This document shows positions 52,262 to 61,500 of a DNA stretch of 64,000 bases, one piece after another. The position numbers were made by a program, and so were the translations under genes. The notes under the pieces are model-generated. The model was not told where the DNA came from and ran no database searches. It saw only the letters and a list, made by a program, of their open reading frames with translations. Location: positions 62,001 to 126,000 of the forward strand of contig NZ_FWXV01000007.1 of assembly GCF_900176515.1 (NCBI RefSeq). The letters run 5' to 3'. Source of the DNA: Kibdelosporangium aridum (GTDB lineage Bacteria; Actinomycetota; Actinomycetes; Mycobacteriales; Pseudonocardiaceae). The first letter of the stretch is position 1. Every line of letters starts with the position of its first letter.

Positions 52262-54360
52262 AACACCACCTGACGCACCTGCCCGCCGACACCACGGAAC
52301 GCGACCCAGGCGGATCCGTTCGCACCAGCCGCGGCACCGAGCGAACCGTCGAACGCGTTGCTCGGGAACTCACCACGCGGGAACCAACCGCCCCACTGGC
52401 CATCGGAGAAATTGCGCTGCCACAACGTGTAGTCGCTGGCTCGGGCGAACATGTAGATCCGGCCTTCGGTGGCCAGCAGCGTCGGGCTGCCGCTGATGAC
52501 GCCGCCAAGCGACTTCCACTCGCCGTTCTCGTGGATCCACGCCGCGTCGTCGCGCGTCCGGACCGCCACGTGGACACCGTTGGCGTCCACGACAGCGCTG
52601 GGACGGCCGTAGATCGGCTGGAGGTTCGGCGAGCCGATCGTGGTCCAGCCGACGTTGTGCTTGCGTGTCCACACCAGACCGAACGAGCCGGTGGCGAACA
52701 TCGTCCAGTCGTCCGGCGAGGTGAACGCGACGGTCGGGGCGTCGTAAAGCTTGCCGCCAAGGCGGTTCCAGCGCTCCCACCGTCCATTGCGGAACGTCCG
52801 CTGGTACGCCTCGTTGTCCGCGCCACGGACGAACAAATCGATCCGGCCACCCGCCGAGCCGTACGCGGCGGGCTGGCCGAGGATGCCGCGACGGTCCGGG
52901 CCGTCAAGGCGAGTCCACTGCTGAGACCAGGTGTCACCATTCTTAGTGTTCACGACGATCGAGCCGTCCGCCGCACGGGAGAACACCGTGGCCTGCGTGT
53001 CGGAGAACCGGACCAGAGCCGGGCTCGCGGACGTGTCGCCGCCGAGTGAGGCGCCAGGAGCGAAGTCCGTGCCGCTGAGGCGCAGGAACGCGGTGCCGTG
53101 CGCCGGAACCTCGACGGAGTACGTCCCACTGAAGGTGCCCACGTCGGCGCGCTTGCGGATGTCGCGCACGGCCACAGCGCCGGTCAGGCCTGCCTTGGCG
53201 AAGTCGAGTGTGATGGTCGACGGGTTGTCCGACCGGTTGAGCAGCACGACCGAACGCTGTCCACGGCCGGAAAGCACCTTGCTGTACACGTCGCCTTCTG
53301 GCGAGGACTGCACCCGCACGCCCTGGATGGCCAGCTTGTCCTGGTTGACCGCGATGATCTCCGGGTTGCGCAAGGTGTCGATCATCGACTGCGGCAGCGT
53401 GCGCGGGTCCGACCCGATGATCAGCGGGGTCGCCATCTGCGCCCACATCACCAGCTGCGTGGTGGACTCTTCCTCGTTGAGCTCATAGCCGCTGCCGTCG
53501 GGCAGCTTGCGCATCGGGATGAGGTAGTCGGCGTCGTTGTAGTGACCGGGGCCGTTGGCCTCGGGGTGCGCCGCGTTGTTGTCCATGTTGCGCAAGACGT
53601 TCTTGAACTCGCCCGGCCACGGCGTGCCGACGGCGACGTCGGTGTCGGTACGCCACGAGTCGCCGGTCGTCGGGCCCCAGACGTAGTTGTAACCGGCTTC
53701 CTGCTCGGGCGTGGTGCCCAGGCCCCATTCGCGGGTGACCGGGTTGCACAGGTTGAGGATCATCTTGCGGCCGGCCTTGCCGACCGCGGCGGAGAACTCG
53801 CCGAAGGCCTTGCCCGGATCGAGCTTCTGCGCGACACCGCACAGGAAGTCGACCTTGATCGCGTCGAACTTCCAGTCCGCGAACTGCTTGGCGTCCCGCT
53901 CGTAGTACCCGCCGCCGCTGCCGAGGCCGCAGTGCTTGGGGTCCCATGCGCCCGCGTCGGTGTAAATGCCCGCCTTCAGGCCACGCTTGTGGATGTAGTC
54001 CACGATCGCCGGGATGCCGGATGGGAACCGTGTCCGGTCCTCCAGCAGCCTGCCGTCCTGGCTGCGCGATGGCGTGCCCTGCCAGCCGCCGTCCAGCCAC
54101 ACGATCTTGTAGCCCGCGTCCCGCAGACCGCTGGACACCAGGTGGTCGACGACGCCCTTGACCGCCTGCTCGGTCGGCGCGCCGAGGCCGTAGTACGTGT
54201 TCCAGCCCATGTAAGGAGTCGGCGCGAGGCCGCTGTCGTAATAGGCCGGTGCTCCCTGATCGACACCTGCGTTGGCGGTGGCCACCGGGGTGACCAGCCC
54301 GGCTAAGACGGCAACCAGGCTTGCCTGGATCACACGACCCTGGATCACACGACGCAGCAT
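52258..54360 (-). CDS. Secreted alpha-galactosidase (GH27) with C-terminal beta-propeller-like domain
   Basis: The 700-residue enzyme has a signal peptide (QASLVAVLAGLVTPVATANA) and a GH27 TIM barrel (PTPYMGWNTYYGLG, GYKIVWLDGGW, nucleophile Asp in AIKVDFLCG). The Asp in DSWRTDTDV is a likely acid/base. A beta-sandwich follows, then about 270 residues of repeated blades (SAGGRIDLFVRGADNEAYQR, EGRIYMFARASDYTLWQR) of the PLL/tachylectin-like type, probably sugar binding. It would release galactose from extracellular alpha-galactosides for the coupled enzymes. Confidence 0.9.
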   Translation of the reverse strand: MLRRVIQGRVIQASLVAVLAGLVTPVATANAGVDQGAPAYYDSGLAPTPYMGWNTYYGLGAPTEQAVKGVVDHLVSSGLRDAGYKIVWLDGGWQGTPSRSQDGRLLEDRTRFPSGIPAIVDYIHKRGLKAGIYTDAGAWDPKHCGLGSGGGYYERDAKQFADWKFDAIKVDFLCGVAQKLDPGKAFGEFSAAVGKAGRKMILNLCNPVTREWGLGTTPEQEAGYNYVWGPTTGDSWRTDTDVAVGTPWPGEFKNVLRNMDNNAAHPEANGPGHYNDADYLIPMRKLPDGSGYELNEEESTTQLVMWAQMATPLIIGSDPRTLPQSMIDTLRNPEIIAVNQDKLAIQGVRVQSSPEGDVYSKVLSGRGQRSVVLLNRSDNPSTITLDFAKAGLTGAVAVRDIRKRADVGTFSGTYSVEVPAHGTAFLRLSGTDFAPGASLGGDTSASPALVRFSDTQATVFSRAADGSIVVNTKNGDTWSQQWTRLDGPDRRGILGQPAAYGSAGGRIDLFVRGADNEAYQRTFRNGRWERWNRLGGKLYDAPTVAFTSPDDWTMFATGSFGLVWTRKHNVGWTTIGSPNLQPIYGRPSAVVDANGVHVAVRTRDDAAWIHENGEWKSLGGVISGSPTLLATEGRIYMFARASDYTLWQRNFSDGQWGGWFPRGEFPSNAFDGSLGAAAGANGSAWVAFRGVGGQVRQVVL

Positions 54361-54540
54361 TGCGACGCCTACCTTCCCGCTTTCAGGACTATGCAGCGCC
54401 GAGCCTGCCGGTCGGGGCGGATCATGTCAACGTTTATTAGTAATTAATGAGCTAAAAGGCTGGATGCGAGTATTACCACTCAGTAGGGTTTTCGCCTACG
54501 CTGACCGGCACTGCACCCCAGTGACGGGAGGTCCAGGCGG

Positions 54541-56073
54541 ATGGCACGGCGGCCCGGCTCGCCCGTGGTGATCCTGAGCATCCTGCTCGTGCTGACCCTC
54601 GCGGGCTGGTTCGGATACGACTACCTGCGCACCCGCCTGGCCGCGTCCAGCTGTGACACCGTCACCACACTGCGGATCACCGCGGCGCCGGACATCGCAC
54701 CGGCGTTGACCACGGTGTCCCAACAGGACACTTCGGCGTGCTACCGGGTCGAGGCGGTCGCCGCCCCGTCCGGTCAGGCGATGGAAACCCTTGCGGTGCA
54801 CAAGCCGGACGTCTGGGTCCCGGAGTCATCGCTGTGGTTGCAAAGGGCTCAGCAGCGCGGTGCGTGGAACCTGCCAGTGACCGGGACTTCGGTGGCGTCG
54901 TCGCCGATCGTGGTCGGACTGACCGAAACCGCGGCCCGCAAGTACGGCTGGCCGTCGAAAACGCCGACCTGGGCGGAGATCTTCAAGGGCGACCCGGCGA
55001 TCGGGTTCGTCGACCCGGCCGTTGACCCGGTCGGGCTAGCGGCGTTGGTCGGGACGGGTGAACTGACCAAGAACGCCCCGGATCCCGCCGGTGCCTACGC
55101 TTTGACGTTGCGCAAGCTGACCAAGCACACGGTTCAGGAGCCCGCGGCGATCTTCGACCCCGCGCTGGAAGGCGCGGTCACGTCCGAGGCGTCGTTGAAG
55201 GCACACAACCTTGTGGGTGCGTACGCGGATCCGGCGATTCCGTCCCTGGATTACCCGTATGTCGTGCTTCCTGGAACATCCGATTCCCAACGTGCGATAG
55301 CGCAGCAGTTCCTGGGCAAGGTGCTCGAGAAGACCGACGTGCTGACGGCAGCCGGCTTCCGTCCACCCAACGGCACACCAGGACCTGGTCAGCCGCCTGT
55401 GACACCGGTGAACCTGCCGGAGGACCCCGACAAGCTGCTCAACGAATGGGCAGCGGCGAACCGCAGTGCACGGATCCAGGTGCTGCTGGACGTCTCCGGT
55501 TCGATGGCTGCCGCAGTCCCCAAGGCGAGGGCCGACCGGATGACGCTCACGCTCCGGGCCGCGGAGCTGGGCATCAAGCTGTTCAAGCCGATCACGAAGG
55601 TCGGACTGTGGCGGTTCTCCACGAAACTGGACGGCGACAAGGACTACCAGGAGCTGCTGCCCGTGCGGCCAGTCAGCGAGCAACTGGCCAGCGGCGGGCT
55701 GGAGAAACTGCGGTCGGTCAGGGCGATCAGCAACGGCGGGACCGGGCTCTACGACAGCGTGCTCGCCGCGTATCAGTCGGCGCGGCAGAACTGGGAACCC
55801 GGACGGATCAACTTGGTGGTGCTGCTGACCGACGGCCGCGATGACGACGACGGCCGCGGGATCAGCCAGCAGAAGCTGCTCGCCGAGCTGAACAAGCTGC
55901 AGGATCCCAAGCGGCCGCTGCAGATCATCGCGATCGGCATCGGGCCGGACGTCGACACGGCCGAGTTGCGCACATTCAGCCACGCGACCGGCGGCGAAGC
56001 CTATCCGACCCCGGACCCGACCAAGATCGTCGACACCTTCTACGCGGCCTTAGGCAGGTTGTTGGAGCAATGA
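54541..56073 (+). CDS. Membrane-anchored protein with solute-binding-like and VWA domains
   Basis: The 510-residue protein has an N-terminal membrane anchor (VVILSILLVLTLAGWFGYDY), an extracellular type-2 periplasmic-binding-like domain (residues about 40-280, TLRITAAPDIAPAL), and a C-terminal von Willebrand A domain with a complete metal site: LDVSGSM, NGGTGLYDS and LLTDGRDD. VWA domains bind protein partners through the metal. It is the first gene of the envelope cluster and overlaps the next gene by four bases. Confidence 0.85.
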   Translation: MARRPGSPVVILSILLVLTLAGWFGYDYLRTRLAASSCDTVTTLRITAAPDIAPALTTVSQQDTSACYRVEAVAAPSGQAMETLAVHKPDVWVPESSLWLQRAQQRGAWNLPVTGTSVASSPIVVGLTETAARKYGWPSKTPTWAEIFKGDPAIGFVDPAVDPVGLAALVGTGELTKNAPDPAGAYALTLRKLTKHTVQEPAAIFDPALEGAVTSEASLKAHNLVGAYADPAIPSLDYPYVVLPGTSDSQRAIAQQFLGKVLEKTDVLTAAGFRPPNGTPGPGQPPVTPVNLPEDPDKLLNEWAAANRSARIQVLLDVSGSMAAAVPKARADRMTLTLRAAELGIKLFKPITKVGLWRFSTKLDGDKDYQELLPVRPVSEQLASGGLEKLRSVRAISNGGTGLYDSVLAAYQSARQNWEPGRINLVVLLTDGRDDDDGRGISQQKLLAELNKLQDPKRPLQIIAIGIGPDVDTAELRTFSHATGGEAYPTPDPTKIVDTFYAALGRLLEQ

Positions 56074-57791
56074 CCGCAACGGCAACGAGACCAGCACCTC
56101 CCCTGGTCTTACCCAAAACGGTCAGCATCGTCGCCGCGGTGGTGGCGGCGATCCCGTTCGTCATCCACGCCATTGCCACGTTCTCCGGCTACTTCGGCCA
56201 GGACGACTTCATCATCCTCTACCGGGCAGGCAACAGCGGCCCGTTCGATCCCGGATACCTGTTCCAGGACTACAGCGGGCACATCGCGCCGGGCATGTTC
56301 CTGCTCGCCTGGTTCATCACCGCGCTGGCACCGCTGAACTACACGATCGCGGTGATCCCCGTGTTGCTCATGCAGGCGGGTGCGTCGATCCTGCTGTGGC
56401 GGCTGCTGGTCCGCCTGTTCGGGCATCGCTGGGGTTTGCTGCTGCCGTACGCGATGTACACGTTCTCGTCGCTGATCCTGTACTCCACCATGTGGTGGGC
56501 CTACAGCGTGCAGCTGTTTCCCTTGCTGCTGACGATGTTCGGCGCGTTCAACACGCACCTGACGTACCTGCGGACGCGTGAGTCCAAGCATGTCGTGACG
56601 ACGTTGCTGTGGACCGTTGCGGGGATGGCGTTCTACGAGAAGGCTGCGCTGTTCCTGCCGCTGCTGTTCGGTTTCACGTTGCTGCTGGGCGAACGAGCGC
56701 CCTGGCGGGTCTGGCTCGCGCATGGCGTGCTGCTCGCCGGGTTCGTGGCGCTGTACGCCGGTTTGACGGTGAGCCGGATCAAGGAAGGCCTGCCGAGCGG
56801 CGACGTGATCGTCGAGTTCCTCCGGCGGTCGGTGGTCGACGTGTTCCTGCCTGGGCTTTTCGGCGGCCCGTGGACCGATCCGGCGATGGGTGCGGCCATT
56901 TCGACACCGCCGTTGGGCCTTCGGATCGCCGCCGCGGCCATCGCCGTGGCCGTGATCGCCGGCGGAATCGTCGTCGGCGGACGTAAAGCCGTGCTGGCGT
57001 GGAGTCTGCTTGGCGCGTACGTCGTGGTCGACCTGGCGCTGGTGATCATCACACGGTTGCCGGAGATCGGGCCGTTGATCGGCAACGACCCCCGGTACAC
57101 CGCTGACGCCGTGCCGGTCACCGTGCTGTGCGGCGCTTTCGCGTACTCGTCGCTGCGCCTGAAACGGCCCGCGGCGGGTGTTCTGGTGGTGCTGCTGGGT
57201 GTGAGCGCGACCTTCAGTTATCTGTGGCTGGCACCCGGCCTGAAGTTCGAGAAGGCCAAGCAGTACGTGGCCACGGCGCAGGCCGCGTTGAAGGCGGACC
57301 CGTCGATCGTGCTGTACGACACGCCCGTGCCCGAGGAGATCATGAACAAGTGGTTCTTCGTGGACGGCAAGGCATCCCGCGTGATCGGCCTGCTGCCGGG
57401 ACCGCCGAAGTTCGACCAGCCTGCCGAGAACATGTACCTGCTGGACGACAACGGCACGCCACGAAAGATCAACAACGTCCGCGACCCGGTCGTCGGCCGG
57501 CCAGGACCGTACGCGAAGTGCGGTTACGCGGTCGGCTACGACACCGCGACGATCCCGCTGAGCGGGCGCGTCGACGGCCGGCGCCTGCTCCGGATGGAGT
57601 ACTACACGTCAGGCAAAGGCCCGGTGACCTTCCGGCTGGGCAAGGCGACCCACGAAATCCACCTCAACGACGGCCTGCACGTGCTCTACCTGGTGGTGGA
57701 CGGCAGTTTCGACCGGGTCGACATCAACCGCGCGACACAGGTCGACCCGATGTGCGTCGTCGACGTCCGAATCGGCACGCCCATGACGTGA
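56070..57791 (+). CDS. Polytopic membrane protein, GT-C glycosyltransferase-like
   Basis: The 573-residue protein has about 10-11 membrane helices and a C-terminal soluble domain of about 170 residues. The first extracellular loop carries the acidic pair GYFGQDDFIILYRAGN, as in the GT-C superfamily of lipid-linked sugar transferases. The donor and acceptor are unknown. It is coupled to the VWA protein (ATGA) and lies upstream of AftD, so a role in cell-wall polysaccharide assembly is likely. Confidence 0.72.
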   Translation: MTATATRPAPPLVLPKTVSIVAAVVAAIPFVIHAIATFSGYFGQDDFIILYRAGNSGPFDPGYLFQDYSGHIAPGMFLLAWFITALAPLNYTIAVIPVLLMQAGASILLWRLLVRLFGHRWGLLLPYAMYTFSSLILYSTMWWAYSVQLFPLLLTMFGAFNTHLTYLRTRESKHVVTTLLWTVAGMAFYEKAALFLPLLFGFTLLLGERAPWRVWLAHGVLLAGFVALYAGLTVSRIKEGLPSGDVIVEFLRRSVVDVFLPGLFGGPWTDPAMGAAISTPPLGLRIAAAAIAVAVIAGGIVVGGRKAVLAWSLLGAYVVVDLALVIITRLPEIGPLIGNDPRYTADAVPVTVLCGAFAYSSLRLKRPAAGVLVVLLGVSATFSYLWLAPGLKFEKAKQYVATAQAALKADPSIVLYDTPVPEEIMNKWFFVDGKASRVIGLLPGPPKFDQPAENMYLLDDNGTPRKINNVRDPVVGRPGPYAKCGYAVGYDTATIPLSGRVDGRRLLRMEYYTSGKGPVTFRLGKATHEIHLNDGLHVLYLVVDGSFDRVDINRATQVDPMCVVDVRIGTPMT

Positions 57792-57855
57792 CCTGCTGAT
57801 ACCACTGCGATAACGGATAACCTGAAAAAGCTTCATACGTCCCTAGGATGGCTCG

Positions 57856-58590
57856 GTGAGTTTCGACGAGGTGCGGCGGGACTGGACGACGCTCGGCGAA
57901 CAGGACCCGCTCTGGGCGGTGCATGTCGCGCCGGACAAGCGCGGCGGCAAATGGGACATCGACCAGTTCCTCGAGCTGGGTCGCACCGACGTGGCCAAGG
58001 CTCGCGACTGGCTCGCCCGCTGGGACCTGCCGGTCACGTGGAAACGGGTGCTCGACTTCGGGTGCGGCGCCGGGCGCCTGTCGCAGGCGCTCGCCGAGCA
58101 CGCCGACGAGGTCACCGGCGTCGACATCTCCGAACCGATGCTGGAAACCGCACGCACGCTGGACAGATCCGGCGGGAAATGCCGGTTCGTGCACAACGAC
58201 TCGCCTGACCTGCGCCAGTTCGACGACGGCCATTTCGACCTGGTCTACACCGAACTGGTGCTGCAGCACCTGCCCGCCGAGCTGATCGACACGTATCTGG
58301 CCGAGTTCATGCGTGTGCTGAATTCCGGCGGTATCGGCGTTCTCCAGTGCACCACTCGTCCACTATGGACGCTCAAGGGCGCGTTGTGGCGGTTCGCGCC
58401 GTACCGGCTTCTCGCGCTGGGGCAGCGGATCGTGTTGCGCTATCCCGCTCCCATGCGGATGACGGCGGTCTCGCCCGAGCACTTCAAGCGGGTCATCGCC
58501 GCGCACGGCGGCGAGGTCGTCGACAGCATGAGCGAGGACATCCCAGAGGCTCACTGGCAGTCAACCCGATATGTCGTACGTAAGGTCTAA
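57856..58590 (+). CDS. Class I SAM-dependent methyltransferase in envelope cluster
   Basis: The 244-residue protein has motif I VLDFGCGAGRLSQAL near residue 62, VTGVDISEPMLETAR and LVYTELVLQHLP. The start is GTG with AGGA upstream. It overlaps the AftD gene by 20 bases. Its place suggests methylation of a cell-wall sugar or lipid carrier, but the acceptor is not known. Confidence 0.85.
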   Translation: MSFDEVRRDWTTLGEQDPLWAVHVAPDKRGGKWDIDQFLELGRTDVAKARDWLARWDLPVTWKRVLDFGCGAGRLSQALAEHADEVTGVDISEPMLETARTLDRSGGKCRFVHNDSPDLRQFDDGHFDLVYTELVLQHLPAELIDTYLAEFMRVLNSGGIGVLQCTTRPLWTLKGALWRFAPYRLLALGQRIVLRYPAPMRMTAVSPEHFKRVIAAHGGEVVDSMSEDIPEAHWQSTRYVVRKV

Positions 58591-61500
58591 TGTCATCGGC
58601 GTGTTGACCAAGCTCCGAAGCCCCACCCCGTGGGTGATGCTTGGCCTCACCCTGGTCTCGTTCCTGCAGCGACCAGGCAGAACGACCTTCGACACCAAGC
58701 TCGACCTCGCCGTCGACCCGATCGCGTTCCTCGGCCGTGCGCTGCATCTGTGGAACCCGGAGGCGACCGGCGGCGAGCTGCAGAACCAGGCGTACGGCTA
58801 CCTGTTCCCGATGGGGCCGTACTTCGCACTGAACCAGCTTCTGGGGATCCCGCCGTGGATCGCGCAACGGCTGTGGTGCGCGTTGTTGCTGTGCCTGGCG
58901 TTCTACGGCGTCCTGGCGATCGCGCGGACGCTGAAGATCGGCACCCAACCGGCGCAGTACACCGGCGCGGTGGCGTACGCGCTGGCGCCGCGCATGCTCA
59001 CCGAGATCGGCCCGCTGTCGGCGGAAATGCTGGCTCCCGCGATGTTGCCGTGGGTGCTTCTACCGCTGGTCAAGGCGGACCGAATCGGTTCACCGAGACG
59101 CGCGGCCGGGCTGTCCGGGCTGGCTGTGCTGTGCATCGGCGGCATCAACGGTGCCGTGGTCATCCTCGTACTCGTGCTGCCCGCGTTGTGGCTGCTCACA
59201 AGGGAATGGACGAAACAGCACGTCAAACTCGTGCTGTGGTGGGCCGGTTCGGTCACCGCGGCGGTGCTGTGGTGGTTCCTGCCGCTGATGCTGCTTGGGC
59301 AGTACAGCCTGCCTTTCGTCGATTACGTCGAATCGGCCACGAACACGACGTCGCCGATGTCCCTGTTCCAGGCGATGCGCGGGACCAACCAATGGGTCGC
59401 GTACGTCGTCCAGGGCAGTCCATGGTGGCCGTCGGGTTTCATGCTGATCGACCACCCGATCCTGATGCTCGCCACCGGATTGGTCGCCGCGGTCGGGCTG
59501 CTGGGGCTGGTCCGGCGTGGACTTCCGGAACGCCGGTTCATCACGATCGGCGTGATCACCACGGTCACGTTCCTGACCATCGGTTACGTCGGCTCGCTGG
59601 ACAGCCCGCTGTCGGAGACCGTTCGGGCGTTGCTGGACGGCCCGCTCGCACCGCTGCGCAACGTGCACAAGTTCGAGCCCGGGTTGCGTCTGCCGTTGAT
59701 GCTGGCGTTCATGCACGCGGTGTCCCGGTTGGGCGAAGCACGTGCGCTGGGCCGGGCTCGGTTGATTTCGGGGATGGCGCTGGTGCTTGTCATGGCGGCG
59801 CCCGCGTGGCTTTTCACGCTCCGGCCAGGGCCTGGCTGGAGCGACGTGCCGGACTACTGGCGTCAGGCGATGACGTGGCTCGGCGAGAACGACCCGCAGA
59901 CACGCACGCTTCTGGTGCCGGGTACCGGGTTCGGCGAATACACGTGGGGCAAGACGGTCGACGAGCCCGCGCAAGCGCTCGCTCGGTCGCCGTGGGCGCT
60001 GCGGAGCCAGATCCCCCTGGGGTCCGAAGGCAACACGCGGATCATGGACGCGGTCGAGGACGCGCTGGCCGACGGCCGCGGTTCGCCCGGCCTCGCCGAT
60101 TTCCTGGCTCGATCCGGGCATCGGTTCTTGTTGCTGCGTAACGACATCGACCGCGGCGCCACGGGCGCACCGCCGGTCACGATGATGCGTGACGCGTTGG
60201 CGCGGTCACCGGGGATCGAACGGATCATAACGTTCGGCCCGGATCTCCAGGCCCGTGATCAGCCCGGCGTGGCGTCGGTCGACATGGACGCGCCGCCCGG
60301 CAAGGCGATCGAGATCTACGAGGTGAAACGCCCGGTCGCGCTCGCCGTGGCGACCAACCTGACCGATGTCGCGACCGTCAGCGGCGGCCCGGAATCGCTG
60401 CTGCAGTTGCTGGAGTCCGGTGTGCTGCAACGCGATCGGCCGACCGTGCTGGCTGGCGACAGCACCACGCCGACCGGCCAGGACTGGATGGTCACCGACG
60501 GCCTGCGGCATCGTGAGCGGAACGTCGGGCGTGCGCGCGACAACCTGAGCCAGACGCTGGCTGCCGACGAGAAGCCCCGGCAAGACCGCCCTGCTACGGA
60601 CATCCTGCCGTTCCACGGCCTCGAACATCAGACAGTCGCGGCATATCGCGGTATTCGCGGGGTGACAGCGTCCACTTCGGCCGGGTACGCGGACTCGATC
60701 CGGCCTTCGGACCCGTCGTCGATGCCGTTCGCCGCGATCGACGGTGATCCGTACTCCGCGTGGCAGTCCTCGACCATCTCCGGTCCTGCCGGGCAATGGC
60801 TCGAGGTCGAACTGGACACACCCCGCGTGGTGGACCAGGTCGAGATGCGGATCGTGGACGACGAGCGGGTCGGCTGGCCGGTCGCCCGGATCAGGGTCAC
60901 CACCGACTCCGGCTCGCGTGACCACGACGTGACCAGGGGCGGCAACCCGCAGAAGTTCTCCGTGGCACCGGGTCTGACCAGCAAGGTCCGTGTCACAGTG
61001 CTTTCCGTCGCGGCCGATCGCGACACCGGCGGAGTCGGCATCGCGGAGCTGACGGTGCCAGGTGTGACGGCACAGCGTGCGCTGCAGGTGCCCACCGACG
61101 TCGCGCCGAACCCCGGGCAGCGGACGAGTTTCGTGTTCACCCGTGGACCTCAGCCGCGGTATGCGTGCGCCGCCATGGAACGGGAACAGCGTTGCGACTC
61201 CAGCCTGACCCGGCTCGGGGAAGAGCCGGACGGCATCCACCGGTTGTTCCGCACGCGGGAGGCGGGCAACTACCGTCTCGAAGGGACAGTTCTGCCCGCG
61301 GCCGGTGGCCGGATCCCGATTCCCGCGGCGGCCAACGGATCGACCCAGCTCGCCGGTGACCCGGCCGCGGCGGCGCTCGCGGCCGTCGACGGAAACGCCG
61401 GAACGACGTGGATCGCCGACTACACCGACGAGACGCCGACACTGCAACTGGCGTGGCAGGGCGCAAGGAATGTCACTGGGCTCAAGCTGACGACCTCGCA

